From Acanthococcus lagerstroemiae (taxonomy: Eukaryota > Arthropoda > Insecta > Hemiptera > Eriococcidae): 64,000 nucleotides of DNA. Each line of letters opens with the position of its first letter. The stretch's first letter is position 1. The notes beneath the pieces were generated by a model. The model was not told the DNA's origin, did no database searches, and was given only the letters and a program-made list of their open reading frames with translations. Of this stretch, positions 27,826-38,940 are shown in pieces. The position numbers and the translations under genes are program-made. Where the stretch lies: NCBI GenBank assembly GCA_031841125.1, contig JAJSSI010000018.1, positions 1-64,000 on the forward strand, written 5' to 3'.

Positions 27826-29554
27826 ATGGATTTAGATATTTTCTTAAATACCAATCAATCTAATTTTGCTTTCAAAGATTTATTCCAATACGAATTAATA
27901 TATTATTTTAAAAAAAATAATATTGATAAAGATATTTGGATATCATGGATGATAAAAAATGATTCTTTTAAAAATAAAGATTTTTATATCGATGAATGGA
28001 ATCAACATAATATAAATGATAAAAATCTATTTAAAAAAAATCTTTCTTTGTCTGATTTAGAATTGATTATTTCTTTTATCCCTGAAATTTATAATAAAAT
28101 AAACGTTATTGAAGAAGAAATGTATTTTCATCATTTTTCAGATGAATTTAAAAAAACATTTGATTTACCTAAAGAAGAAATGAATAAAGTAGAATATGAA
28201 TCAATCAAACGAGAAAATGAATATAAAAAATATGTTAAAGATATACACAAAGTAATAAACGCTATCATCGATGATGAATTCGTTGAAAATAAAATTTTAG
28301 ATTATCTTAAAAAATATATTTTCATCAATAAGAATAATACTGCTTATGTTTATAATCTTAAAAAAAATATTTATGATTATTTCAGTTCTGAGTTAGATAT
28401 TAGAAAAAATATATATAAATATGTTAAATTATATAAACGAAATTTATCTAAATTATTAACTTATTTTAATAAAATTGAAAATACAAATATAATTAATGTT
28501 TACTTAAATAAAATAGAAAATTACAAAGAAGATATAAAATTTAAATTAGAAATATACCATCCTAATGAAATTATTTTCAATAATCATAAAAAGAATGAAT
28601 TAGCATTCAAAGATAAAATAATTAATTTTGAATCTTTAGAAATTAGAGATAGAACATCATAAGATTATTTTACTGATTCTTGCCCTTATGAGTTTATTGA
28701 AGATTATAATGAAATACCAAAATTTATCAATGATGTATTTACAAATAAAGATCCAAATAATGATATTTTAATAGATTCTATACATAAATATATGGGATTG
28801 ATGATATCAGGAATAGAATCAGATTATTTTATATATTTTAATGGAGAAGGCGGAAACGGAAAATCAACTTTAATCAAATTTCTTAATTTAATTTTAGGAA
28901 ATTTATCTACCAATATAGATTTTAAAGTTTTTGATAAAAAAGAACCAAGTGAAATTCAAAATAGATATAGATTAAAAAATAAAAGATTATATTTTATTGA
29001 TGAATCTGAAAATAAACAAAATAAAGATATTAAATTAAATGAAAGAAAAATTAAATCCTTATGTTCAAATCATCATTGTAAATTAATTTTATCATCTAAC
29101 TTTGAACCAAATTTAAATTTAAATGATTTTGCATTATACAGAAGAATAGTTTATATTCCATTTAAAAATAAATTTATAGAATATCCAAAAAAAGAAAATG
29201 AAAAAAAATTAATAGAAAATTATTCTTGCGATATGAATGAATTATTTACTTGGATGGTTAAAGGTGCAAATAAATACTTACAAGAAAAAGATTTTAAATA
29301 TAATTCAATTAAAGAAGATATTATTAAAAAAAGTATTAAACCTCTATTAATTTATTTCGGAATGTTTAGCAGTAGAAGAAAAATCTAAAATTAAATCATC
29401 TCATTTATTTGAAAAATATAATATTTGGAAAGAAAATAAATATGATGAAAAACTTTCAATTATTCAATTTACTAAAGCATTGAAAGATAAAAATTATATT
29501 AATAAAAGATACAAAGATGGAAATTACTGGATGAATATTAAATTAAAAGATTAA
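27826..29554 (+). pseudogene. D5/P4-type helicase, nonsense and frameshift
   Basis: This paralogue of the 24,448 helicase is open for 278 codons. A TAA at 28,660-28,662 then replaces the glutamate codon found in the intact gene. The same frame continues with Walker A GEGGNGKST, Walker B LYFIDES and motif C LILSSN up to about 29,350, where a one-base shift occurs. The wing (KSSHLFEKYNIW...YKDGNYWMNIKLKD) follows in another frame to TAA at 29,554. The standard code is used by neighbours, so the TAA is a real stop. The mirror copy carries both lesions. The upstream 278-residue fragment has no ATPase motifs. Confidence 0.88.
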
Positions 29555-29709
29555 AGTATAAATATAGTATGAAAAACAAAATTTATTTAATAATATTTAA
29601 TAATATAAAAAGTGAATCTGTGTAATACGATATACGTTATTTTAGGGGTAAAAATATAGCGTGTATATTTTCAAAAATAATAAAATTAATAAAAAGATAA
29701 CAAAATAAC

Positions 29710-30195
29710 AAATTTATATGTATATTTTTATATGTATATTTTTATTATTTGTTACAATTTTAAAAAATATAAAATTTATTTTATAAAGTTTTAAAGATTC
29801 TATAAAATGTTTTTTAATTTGTTTATTTGCCTCTGATAATTCATAATGAATAAATATCAAAATATCATTAGTAATCAAGATATCTTTTTGTTCAAATAAT
29901 GGATACCGGATATCTTCGAACCAAGTACCTAGATTTATTGTATAATTTTTGATTTTCATATAATAAATATATTCAATTCTTTGCTATATAATTCAAGATG
30001 ATTAATTAATTCTATATCTTCTTGTTTTTCCATGAAATCATTTTTTATCTCAGAAAGAGAATAATAAATGATATCTTTACTTTTAAAATAATCTTCATAG
30101 TTTTCATAATTTAATATTTTAAAGATATCTTTCATATTGTACTTATTATCTTTGATTTCTATTTTTGATTTTGATACACGATAAAAGAATCTATT
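29710..30195 (-). pseudogene. MSV199 gene remnant with lost start codon
   Basis: On the minus strand the MDSF block is recognisable, but its ATG has become ATA near 30,193. A deletion breaks the frame near 30,170 and a second lesion lies near 29,960. The type B segment LGTWFEDIRYPLFEQKDILIT is open for about 80 codons and ends in unrelated sequence. Coil, nuclease domain and palindrome are missing. The mirror copy is at 47,938-48,420. Confidence 0.75.
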
Positions 30196-30289
30196 TTTGT
30201 TTTTATGTAGTAAACAGATATACCTGATCCTGGATCACGATTTTTTTTTATATTAATTTTATCACGTATTTTACCCATTTTTTCCAAAA
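30196..30289. other. Orphan gene start fragment
   Basis: The minus strand reads MGKIRDKINIKK followed by a DPGSG-like segment, related to the fragment at 26,385-26,490. It borders the next minisatellite array directly. Confidence 0.5.
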
Positions 30290-31284
30290 AGAAAAATAAA
30301 ATTCTATTCAAATCTATCTTTATGATTATCTTCGAAGAAAAAATAAAAAAAATAAAAATTCTATTCAAATCTATCTTTATGATTATCTTCGAAGAAAAAA
30401 TAAAAAAAATAAAAATTCTATTCAAACTTGAATCATGATTATCTTCGAAGAAAAAATAAAAAAAATAAAAATTCTATTCAAATCTATCTTTATGTTATCT
30501 TCGAAGAAAAAATAAAAAATAATAAAATTATATTCAAATCTATCTTTATGATTATCTTCGAAGAAAAAATAAAAAATAATAAAATTATATTCAAATCTAT
30601 CTTTATGATTATCTTCGAAGAAAAAATAAAAAAAATAAAATTTTAATCAAACTCATCTTTAGATAATCTTCGAAGAAAAAATAAAAAAAATAAAAATTCT
30701 ATTCAAATCTATCTTTATGTTATCTTCGAAGAAAAAATAAAAAAAATAAAAAATAATAAAATTCTATTCAAATCTATCTTTATGATTATCTTCGAAGAAA
30801 AAATAAAAAAAATAAAAATTCTATTCAAACTTGAATCATGATTATCTTCGAAGAAAAAATAAAAAAAAATAAAATTCTATTCAAACTTGAATCATGATTA
30901 TCTTCGAAGAAAAAATAAAAAAAAATAAAATTCTATTCAAATCTATCTTTATGATTATCTTCGAAGAAAAAATAAAAAAAATAAAATTTTAATCAAATCT
31001 ATCTTTATGATTATCTTCGAAGAAAAAATAAAAAAAAATAAAATTCTATTCAAACTTGAATCATGATTATCTTCGAATAAAAAATAAAAAAAAATAAAAT
31101 TCTATTCAAATCTATCTTTATGATTATCTTCGAAGAAAAAATAAAAAAAATAAAATTTTAATCAAATCTATCTTTATGATTATCTTCGAAGAAAAAATAA
31201 AAAAAAATAAAATTCTATTCAAACTTGAATCATGATTATCTTCGAAGAAAAAATAAAAAAAAATAAAATTCTATTCAAACTCAT
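30290..31284. repeat. Minisatellite array (about 18 units)
   Basis: Units of about 55-58 bp of several linker types are mixed. The end runs without a break into helicase coding sequence at about 31,285. Confidence 0.95.
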
Positions 31285-31786
31285 CACAGATATGCTTTGT
31301 AAATTAATTCTTTGTTCAAATTATAAACCTAATTTTAATTATAATACTTATGCTATGGTAAGAAGATTAATTTATATCCCATTTAAAAATATTGTCGATG
31401 AGCCAGAGGCTGATAATATTTATGAAAAACAATTAATAGAAAATTATGATTGTGATTTTAATAAATTTTTCACTTGGATCATTAACGGTTCTAATAAATA
31501 TTATAAAGATGGATTGAATAAAAAAATAATTAATTCTATTAAAAATGAATTATTAGAAAATATAGATCCGATTAAAATATTTTTAGACAAATATATAATC
31601 AAAGAAATTAATTTTAAAATAAAATCAAAAGATTTATATGATTTATATCTTGATTGGTTTAATATGTTTAAAAACGAAGAAGAAAAATTATCTAATATTT
31701 CCTTTAATAAAATATTAAAATCTAAAGGTTTTAGTAATAAAAGATACAAAGAAGGCCTTTATTGGATCGATGTTAAAATTAAATAA
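31285..31786 (+). pseudogene. Helicase C-terminal fragment cut by repeat array
   Basis: From about 31,285 the sequence encodes the last 165 residues of a third D5-like helicase: CKLILCSNYKPN (motif C), RRLIYIPFKN, then the wing KSKGFSNKRYKEGLYWIDV. The Walker A and B motifs are missing; upstream is minisatellite. The open frame continues into the repeats from an ATG at 31,232, so a fusion product is formally possible but the repeat part is not a protein domain. It is the most diverged of the three helicase copies. The mirror is at 46,282-46,786. Confidence 0.8.
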
Positions 31787-31899
31787 AATGTTAATTTATT
31801 TTAATGATTTTTTCCATATAATTTTATATATTTATTGTTCTTTATTGTTAATTTTGATTAAGCTACGGAATGATGTTTTCTTTTTTAGAATGTTATACT

Positions 31900-31945
31900 T
31901 TTTGTAAAATCTGGGGGTCTCTCTGGAAAGGGTGGTGTTATCTTT
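31900..31945. other. Conserved GC-richer island
   Basis: A G-rich stretch (CTGGGGGTCTCTCTGG followed by AAAGGGTGGTG) stands out from the A+T-rich surroundings and is retained unchanged in the mirror at 46,127-46,160. No frame or RNA gene is recognised. Confidence 0.5.
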
Positions 31946-31964
31946 GAAAAATAATTTTTTTATT

Positions 31965-33465
31965 TATTTTAAATCTTTGAAGAAAAAATAAAAAAAAATA
32001 AAATTCTATTCAAACTTGAATCATGATTGTCTTTCGAAGAAAAGATAAAAAAAAATAAAATTCTATTCAAACTTGAATCATGATTGTCTTTCGAAGAAAA
32101 GATAAAAAAAAATAAAATTCTATTCAAACTTGAATCATGATTGTCTTTCGAAGAAAAGATAAAAAAAAATAAAATTCTATTCAAACTTGAATCATGATTG
32201 TCTTTCGAAGAAAAAATAAAAAAAAATAAAATTCTATTCAAACTTGAATCATGATTATCTTCGAATAAAAAATAAAAAAAAATAAAATTCTATTCAAACT
32301 TGAATCATGATTGTCTTTCGAAGAAAAAATAAAAAAAAATAAAATTCTATTCAAACTTGAATCATGATTGTCTTTCGAAGAATATTTTAAAAAAGATAAA
32401 ATTTTAATCAAACTTGAATCATGATTGTCTTTCGAAGAATATTTCAAAAAAATAAAATTTTAATCAAACTTGAATCATGATTGTCTTTCGAAGAATATTT
32501 CAAAAAAATAAAATTTTAATCAAACTCATCTTTAGATAATCTTCGAAGAAAAAATAAAAAAAATAAAATTCTATTCAAACTTGAATCATGATTGTCTTTC
32601 GAAGAATATTTCAAAAAAAATAAAATTCTATTCAAATCTATCTTCATGATTATCTTTCGAATAAAAAATAAAAAAAAATAAAATTCTATTCAAATCTATC
32701 TTCATGATTATCTTTCGAATAAAAAATAAAAAAAAATAAAATTCTATTCAAACTTGAATCATGATTGTCTTTCGAAGAATATTTCAAAAAAAATAAAATT
32801 CTATTCAAACTTGAATCATGATTATCTTCGAAGAAAAAATAAAAAAAAATAAAATTCTATTCAAACTTGAATCATGATTGTCTTTCGAAGAATATTTCAA
32901 AAAAATAAAATTTTAATCAAACTCATCTTTAGATAATCTTCGAAGAAAAAATAAAAAAATAAAATTCTATTCAAATCTATCTTCATGATTATCTTTCGAA
33001 TAAAAAATAAAAAAAAATAAAATTCTATTCAAATCTATCTTCATGATTATCTTTCGAATAAAAAATAAAAAAAAATAAAATTCTATTCAAACTTGAATCA
33101 TGATTGTCTTTCGAAGAAAAAATAAAAAAAAATAAAATTCTATTCAAACTTGAATCATGATTGTCTTTCGAAGAAAAAATAAAAAAAAATAAAATTCTAT
33201 TCAAACTTGAATCATGATTATCTTCGAATAAAAAATAAAAAAAGATAAAATTCTATTCAAACTTGAATCATGATAATCTTCGAAGAAAAAATAAAAAAAA
33301 ATAAAATTCTATTCAAACTTGAATCGTGATAATCTTCGAAGAAAAATAAAAAAAGATAAAATTTTAATCAAACTTGAATCGTGATAATCTTCGAAGAAAA
33401 ATAAAAAAAGATAAAATTCTATTCAAACTTGAATCATGATTGTCTTCGAAGAAAAATAAAAATAT
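31965..33465. repeat. Large minisatellite array (about 26 units)
   Basis: Units of 54-59 bp show at least four linker versions, including TTCGAATAAAAAAT variants where the palindrome is broken. Blocks of identical units indicate local expansion. Confidence 0.95.
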
Positions 33466-33505
33466 TTCTTAATAATCATTCTAAAATATTTCAACAAATT
33501 ATTAT

Positions 33506-34909
33506 TCATTCTAAACAATTTTTAACAACATTAAACTTTTTATAATTCTTATTTATACAACAATCTTTCCAGATATCTGTATTATTTCTGATTTTCAAAT
33601 TTTCTTTTAAATCTAAATTAATCTCATTCATTCTTCTAACATAATTTTCTTGATTACAATTAAAATAAGAAACATATTCATTGACTTGTTCAACGATCAT
33701 TTCAATCACATTAAATAAATCATCGTAATTAATTTGTATTAATTCTTTTTTATTCGGAATCATAAAAATCTTAAGAAATGAATTAATAAAATATTCTATC
33801 AATTTATAATCATGAACTCTGAATATAGCTAAAAAGAAAAAATTATCTTTATCAGAAGGATTACAATTATTTGATTTTATATTTTTATAATTTCCCAATC
33901 CTCCGATCTTAAATATATTTTGCGAAAGATAATTATTTGAACTAGCAATATAAAATATCTGTTCAAGATCTATATTCTTTCTTTCTATAAAAATATTAGA
34001 AAAAGTATTATATTTATCTATTTGTTCTTTTAATTCTTTTTCTTTGATCGTTATTTTGTTTTCATATTCTATCTTTAATTTGTTATGTTTACATTCTGAA
34101 ATATATTTAGAATAATCAAATAATATTTTTTCAATGATAATAAATATTTTCTTATTTTTTTTAGAATTTAAATCATTCATTAACATTATTGATTCTTTAA
34201 AATTATCAATAGATAAAATTAACCAAGTTTTTTGAATCAATGATTGTTTGTTATGTGTTTTAATTTCATCTTTTAAAATAAAATAATCATTTTCTATATT
34301 TTCGTAATATTTGATGATTTCAAAATCAATTTCATTTTTAATAAGAAATCTTTTATAATCTTTCTTTTTTTGAATAAAATTTATTTCTTGATGATTGTAT
34401 AAATTTGGTTCTGATTGATAATCATAAATAAATAATAAAATTTCATTAGTAATCAAGATATCTTTTTGTTCAAATAACGGATACCATATATCTTTGAACC
34501 ACGATCCTAATTTTATTTGATAATTATTTTCTTTTATGAAAGATACAATATCTTTTTCATTATCTTGTTGTTCAAGAGAAGAAAAATCGTTTTCTGCATC
34601 ATATTCTGCATTATCATCATCAGTATTATCATCATCATTACGATCAGTATTATCATAAATAGTATCATTTTCGATTTCATACTCGATTTCATATTCGATT
34701 TCCATTTCATCAGTATTAATCTCATCAGTATTAATTTCATCAGTATCGATATTATTATTTTTATCATTATTATTTTTAATTATTTGCTTTGGTTCAAAAT
34801 TATATTCCATTATTTCATTTGTTTCTGCATTTCTTTTATTTCCAAGATTATCAACATAAAACATATCTTTTAAACTTATTCTTTTAGAAGGAAATATTAC
34901 TTTTTTCAT
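33506..34909 (-). CDS. MSV199-T5orf172-like protein with acidic N-terminus (paralogue 6)
   Basis: The 467-residue protein has a unique start (MKKVIFPSKR), a very acidic Asp/Asn/Glu tract at about 45-118 with TDEIN and EIEYEI repeats, an MSV199 domain about 136-268 (LGSWFKDIWYPLFEQKDILIT, LILSIDNFKESIMLMN), a coiled coil, and a T5orf172-like domain about 317-410. In the latter FYIAS and FKIGG are kept, but the region where R is expected reads NYKNIKSNN, so it is probably not an active nuclease. It ends without the winged-helix part. There is no palindrome. The mirror copy at 43,211-44,617 differs by one extra codon and several substitutions. Confidence 0.8.
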   Translation of the reverse strand: MKKVIFPSKRISLKDMFYVDNLGNKRNAETNEIMEYNFEPKQIIKNNNDKNNNIDTDEINTDEINTDEMEIEYEIEYEIENDTIYDNTDRNDDDNTDDDNAEYDAENDFSSLEQQDNEKDIVSFIKENNYQIKLGSWFKDIWYPLFEQKDILITNEILLFIYDYQSEPNLYNHQEINFIQKKKDYKRFLIKNEIDFEIIKYYENIENDYFILKDEIKTHNKQSLIQKTWLILSIDNFKESIMLMNDLNSKKNKKIFIIIEKILFDYSKYISECKHNKLKIEYENKITIKEKELKEQIDKYNTFSNIFIERKNIDLEQIFYIASSNNYLSQNIFKIGGLGNYKNIKSNNCNPSDKDNFFFLAIFRVHDYKLIEYFINSFLKIFMIPNKKELIQINYDDLFNVIEMIVEQVNEYVSYFNCNQENYVRRMNEINLDLKENLKIRNNTDIWKDCCINKNYKKFNVVKNCLE

Positions 34910-36060
34910 TTTAAAAATTATAAAAAATATATTATATTATTTAATCTAAAAAAATAATTTTTAAAATAGAATTTTACGAATTAAAATTATTCAATGGATA
35001 ATTGATTGATTTATGGTATTTAATTATTTAATACCAACCCAATAAGTTGAAGTTTTCTTTTCAATTTTAAAGCACTCTGAAATGTAAAGATGGTAATTCT
35101 ATTTATAATATCTATCTATAAATAATCCTATAACAAGAGTAAAGTATACAAACATATCAAAGATAATTTTTTTTTAATTTTAATTTGTTAATTAGATTTT
35201 AAAATCATATTATCTATCATAAAATTATTTTTAAAATAAGAAATATTTCTTAGATCGTCTTTGATAAACTTCTTTGGAGTATTTCAGATGTTTTATTATT
35301 TTAATATTCTAAAAAGATAAATAAGAAATATATAGATGGTTATTATTGGATAAATGTTAATTTTAAAAGTTAAGTAAAATATTTAATATTTATTTGATTG
35401 AACAATGATTTTTTTGTATTATTTTAAAAAATTGATTTAATGATGTTATGTCATTCTCTTTTTTAAAAAACTTAAAATATCAATTAAATTATAATATTAT
35501 ATGTTATTAAAGATATTTTTGATCATTTTAATATATAAATATTGTACTTTTTACTATTTGATTTGTTCATGACGTTAATGACGTTGTTGCCCCCTCTAAT
35601 TTTACTATCGAGCTAGTTGAATGACGTGAAGTAAATAAAAAAATAATTTAATTTTTTTTTATAATTATAGATATAATTAGTTAAATTGTTTGAATTGTTA
35701 ATATATTTTTTTTAAAATTATTTTTTAAATTTAAATCTCTTTGTATCCTTTAATTAATTTTAAAATAAAAAAAAACATTTCTTAGATTATCTTGATAGAT
35801 TCTGTTGAGATAATTCAGATTATTATATTTATTTTGATAAATCTATTAATCCAAAAAGATAGTTAAACTATGATTATTAAACTATGATTATTAAAGATAA
35901 TTTTTTTTTAATTTTTATTTTTTAATTAGATTTTAAAATCATACATCTATATAAAATTATTTTTAAAATAAAAAAAATATTTTCTTAGATTATCTTAATA
36001 AGTTCTGTTGAGATAATTCAAATTATTATAATTTATTTTTAAGTATGTAAAATAAGCTAA
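34910..36060. other. Long gap with gene fragments and dispersed repeats
   Basis: Positions 35,015-35,160 (minus) hold a broken copy of the C-terminal domain of the next gene (KYYKN, LPSLHFQSALK). Positions about 35,308-35,372 (plus) encode a 20-residue tail INKKYIDGYYWINVNFKS, which matches helicase wings. A 50-60-bp element with TTCTGTTGAGATAATTCAGA or a close variant appears near 35,245-35,295, 35,775-35,830 and 35,975-36,035. Positions 35,568-35,632 are GC-richer with TGACGTTAATGACGTTG and a later TGACGTGA. No intact gene is visible. Confidence 0.6.
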
Positions 36061-37551
36061 TTATATATTTGCTTTAATTCCAACCCAATAAGTTGAAGTA
36101 TTAACTTTCTTTTCAGTTTTGAATCCTCTTGATTTTAAAGCACTCTGAAAATGTAAGGATGGCAATCCCATATTTTTATAATATTTATCTATAAATACTT
36201 CATAATAAGAACGAAGTAAACCAAATCTAACTGTACTATTAATATCTGATATGATACAATTAGAAATAAATTTTTCTAGTACGTTTATCTTAGTTAAATT
36301 ATTTCTTTGATTATTTCTTTGATTGTTACTTTGATTACTTTGATTACTTTGATTACTTTGATTACCAATAAAATTAAAATTATCAATTCTGTTATCAAAT
36401 CTGTTATTATTATCAAATCTGTTATTACTATCAATATTCCTATTAAAATTATTATTAATTAAATCAATTCTATTATTATTAAAATTATGATTAGCATTTA
36501 TAATCATATTAGGAATTTCAATTTCTTTTAAAGAATCAGGATCCGAATTAATTAAATTATCATTGAAAGATAAAGCATTATTGTTAATCATTTCAATTTC
36601 TTGATTAGAATTAGAAATAACTAGTTCAACTATATTTTTTAAATCATTGAACTTAATATTGTACATTTCTTTTTTATCATTCGGTTTAAAATATGAAAGT
36701 AAAATTTTTATTCTTTCTTCTACAATCTTAAAATTATTACAATAAGATAAATAAACAAAAAAATATTTATCTTCATCCGGTCTGCCGGTATTGTATGTTG
36801 ATAATCTTTGTTTACAGTATCCTAATTTAGAAATACAGTTTGATCCTCCTACTTTATAATAATCTTGTTTGATATATTCTTCAGTAGAAGCAATATAAAT
36901 AATTTGATCAAAGTTTAAATTAATAAATTTTTTATCAAATACTTGTTTGAGCTTCAAAGAATTATTTTCTTTTAATTTTAATTTATTTTCAAATTCTATC
37001 TTTAATTGATTGTGTTTATATTCTGAAATATATTTAGAGTAATCAAATAATATTTCTTCTAAAGTGATGTAATATTCTCTGATATTTTTAGCAACGTCTG
37101 TATTTAATCTCATTATTAATTTTTTAAAATCTTTTACCGAAAGAATATACCAAGTTATTTTATTCAAATTGTTCGGAGAAATGTTTTCAATATCTTTATT
37201 AATTAAATTTAAATATTCTTGTTTATTTTTAACAATTTCTTCATAATTAATAATTTTATAACTGATTTGATTGTTATTTAAAATCTTTTTAAAATTTTTC
37301 TTTATTTCTGTAATATTTAGGGAATTATCCCCAACCTCGTCAAATCCATATTTTATAAATAGTAAAATTTCATTAGTGATTAAAATATCTTTTTGTTCAA
37401 ATAAAGAATACCAAATATATTTAAACCATCTTCCTAATGATATTTCATAATTATTATTGTTTATAAAAGTTATAATATCTTGATATTTTTCTTGAATTTC
37501 GCTTTGAATTTCACTTTGATTGCTTGTACTTGGAATTATTGTATTTTCCAT
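36061..37551 (-). CDS. MSV199-T5orf172 protein, MENTII subgroup, left allele (type B centre)
   Basis: The 496-residue protein starts MENTIIPSTS in a TAAATG context. Residues 40-172 are a type B MSV199 domain (RWFKYIWYSLFEQKDILIT, ILSVKDFKKLIMRLNTDVA). Residues 175-210 form a coil and 214-310 a T5orf172 domain (IIYIAS, YKVGGS, QRLSTYNTGRP with R249, KKEMY with E295). Residues 350-405 are Asn/Arg/Gln-rich with NQS and RFDNN repeats. The end, 408-496, is a winged-helix-like domain (LPSLHFQSALKSRGF...STYWVGI) reminiscent of D5 wings. The mirror gene at 40,477-41,991 keeps nearly the same ends but has a different centre. A weak GGGA-ATTA-TCCC inverted repeat is at 37,320-37,331. Confidence 0.85.
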   Translation of the reverse strand: MENTIIPSTSNQSEIQSEIQEKYQDIITFINNNNYEISLGRWFKYIWYSLFEQKDILITNEILLFIKYGFDEVGDNSLNITEIKKNFKKILNNNQISYKIINYEEIVKNKQEYLNLINKDIENISPNNLNKITWYILSVKDFKKLIMRLNTDVAKNIREYYITLEEILFDYSKYISEYKHNQLKIEFENKLKLKENNSLKLKQVFDKKFINLNFDQIIYIASTEEYIKQDYYKVGGSNCISKLGYCKQRLSTYNTGRPDEDKYFFVYLSYCNNFKIVEERIKILLSYFKPNDKKEMYNIKFNDLKNIVELVISNSNQEIEMINNNALSFNDNLINSDPDSLKEIEIPNMIINANHNFNNNRIDLINNNFNRNIDSNNRFDNNNRFDNRIDNFNFIGNQSNQSNQSNQSNNQRNNQRNNLTKINVLEKFISNCIISDINSTVRFGLLRSYYEVFIDKYYKNMGLPSLHFQSALKSRGFKTEKKVNTSTYWVGIKANI

Positions 37552-37614
37552 TTATAAAAATAAATTTTATTAAAGAAAATTATAATATCAACTCATTTAT
37601 CCCACAATCTTCTA

Positions 37615-38112
37615 TTCAATTACATAATACTTTCTTTGAAATCAACAGATAATTTCAACCAAGTTTTTTGAATCAATGATTGTTTATTATATGTTTTAAT
37701 TTCATCTTTTAAAATAAAATAATCATTTTTTATATTTTCATAATATTTTATTACATCAAAATCAATTTCATTTTTAATAAGAAATCTTTACAATCTTTCC
37801 TTCTTTGGAAATCCATTTTTAGCAAGTGGAAAAGTTTCCTCTTATTATAATCATAAATAAATAATAAAATTTCATTTGCAATTAAGACTTCATGATTATC
37901 AAATAATGAAACTAAATACCTTCGAACCATGATCCTAATTGTATTTTATAATTATTATTGTTTATAAAAGTTATAATATCTTGATAATTTTCTTTTTGAT
38001 AATTCGTTATTTGATCATTTTCTTGATTTTCATTTTGAATTTGATTTTGAATTTCATTTTGAATTTCACTTTGATTGCTTGTATTCGGAATTATTGTATT
38101 TTCCATTTGCAA
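37615..38112 (-). pseudogene. Silent MSV199 cassette a (left)
   Basis: The ATG at 38,106 starts MENTIIPNTS, and the frame is open to LGSWFEGI, then stops. Beyond this the sequence still encodes, with stops and shifts, ANEILLFIYDY and RRKDCK-like segments followed by a counterpart of the KNEIDFEIIKYYENI block. The centre is therefore closest to the version in the gene at 33,506-34,909. There is no coil or nuclease domain. Confidence 0.7.
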
Positions 38113-38219
38113 AAATAATTTTTATTAAAGAAAGTTTATAAATATTTGATATTCATAAAAATAATTTTTAGTTAAAGTTGAAAAAAAAAAACAATTTTTC
38201 ATCTTTTCTCGATCTTAAT

Positions 38220-38475
38220 CGAATACGATCTAATCATTGTAACCGTATACCAATTTATTTTATTCAAATTGTTCGGAGAAAGATTTTCAATATCTTTGTT
38301 AATTAAATAAATATTCTTTTTATTTTTAACAATTTCTTCATAATTAATAATTTATAATTGATTAGATTATTATTTAAAATCTTTTTAAAATCTTTCTTTA
38401 TTTTTAAATATTCAGTTAGGTGCTCTTGGCACCCGCTAATATATTTTTTAAAAGAATTTTAATTATCACAAACTA
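38220..38475 (-). pseudogene. Silent MSV199 cassette b (left)
   Basis: A fragment with frameshifts encodes YEEIVKNK, LINKDIENLSPNNLNKI and YTVTMIR, matching the type B centre of the gene at 36,061-37,551 and not that of its mirror allele. A palindrome (GGTGC-TCTTG-GCACC at 38,419-38,433) is at its N-terminal end. Confidence 0.7.
38419..38433. repeat. Palindrome in silent cassette b
   Basis: Five-base GC-rich arms with a five-base loop, with TTA and TAA further out. The mirror is at 39,592-39,606. Confidence 0.8.
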
Positions 38476-38479
38476 TAAG

Positions 38480-38720
38480 ATAAAAAATCATTTTTTTATA
38501 TTTTCGTAATATTTAATGATTTCAAAATCTTTTCACTTTTAATAAGAAATTGTTTATAATTATCTTATTTTTTTACAATCAAAAAAGGTCCTAAAGATTT
38601 ACACCCTTGTAGATTTTCTAAATCTTTATATAAAAACAATAAAATTTCATTATTAATCAAATAATCTTTTGATCCAAATGTTATATCATAACATAATATA
38701 AAATTATTTTTCTTATCTTA
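38480..38720 (-). pseudogene. Silent MSV199 cassette c (left)
   Basis: A broken fragment encodes INNEILLFLYKDLENLQ, then DNYKQFLIKSE. This matches the centre of the right-arm gene at 40,477-41,991 (LYKHLENL, DNYKQFLIKNE) and not the left-arm allele. Confidence 0.7.
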
Positions 38721-38940
38721 TTCCAGTCTTCTTCGAAGAAGATCCAATCATCGTACTATGAAACAAAATTAATTTCTCATCTAATTTCTTATCTTATTTG
38801 AACTCATTAAATTAATCTATTTTAATCATAATTTTATTAAAAAATATCTTTTTAGATTTTAACCGAAATCAGAAAATCCTTTTTTTCCGAAATCATTCTT
38901 TTCTAGAGTTAATTTTTTCCCAGAATAAATCTATATTATT
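38721..38940. other. Inner end of left arm
   Basis: No gene is visible. It contains TCTTCTTCGAAGAAGA near 38,728-38,743 and ends at 38,940, the last base that pairs with the right arm. Confidence 0.6.

Larger units (their letters stand above)
14067..38940. repeat. Left arm of giant inverted repeat
   Basis: This arm is the reverse complement of 39,086-64,000. Paired positions sum to about 78,026-78,123, drifting with small indels. The first base here pairs with the last base of the window, so the outer limit is not visible. Several genes are identical between arms (the 633-, 589-, 495- and 471-residue proteins), while others differ by substitutions or indels. Confidence 0.95.

Noticed and set aside
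28660..28662. Reassigned TAA codon (alternative genetic code)
   Set aside because: TAA, TAG and TGA all terminate other intact genes here, and the same gene also has a frameshift; a plain nonsense mutation is simpler.
31900..31945. Small structured RNA in the G-rich island
   Set aside because: No convincing stem or known RNA pattern could be drawn; only its conservation between arms is reported.
31969..32447. Repeat-coded frames in the large array, and mirrors at 45,621-46,099
   Set aside because: Pure minisatellite translation, with no non-repeat coding part.
34517..34873. 118-residue Ile/Phe-rich frame opposite paralogue 6
   Set aside because: It is a shadow of the acidic Asn/Asp tract of the real gene on the other strand.
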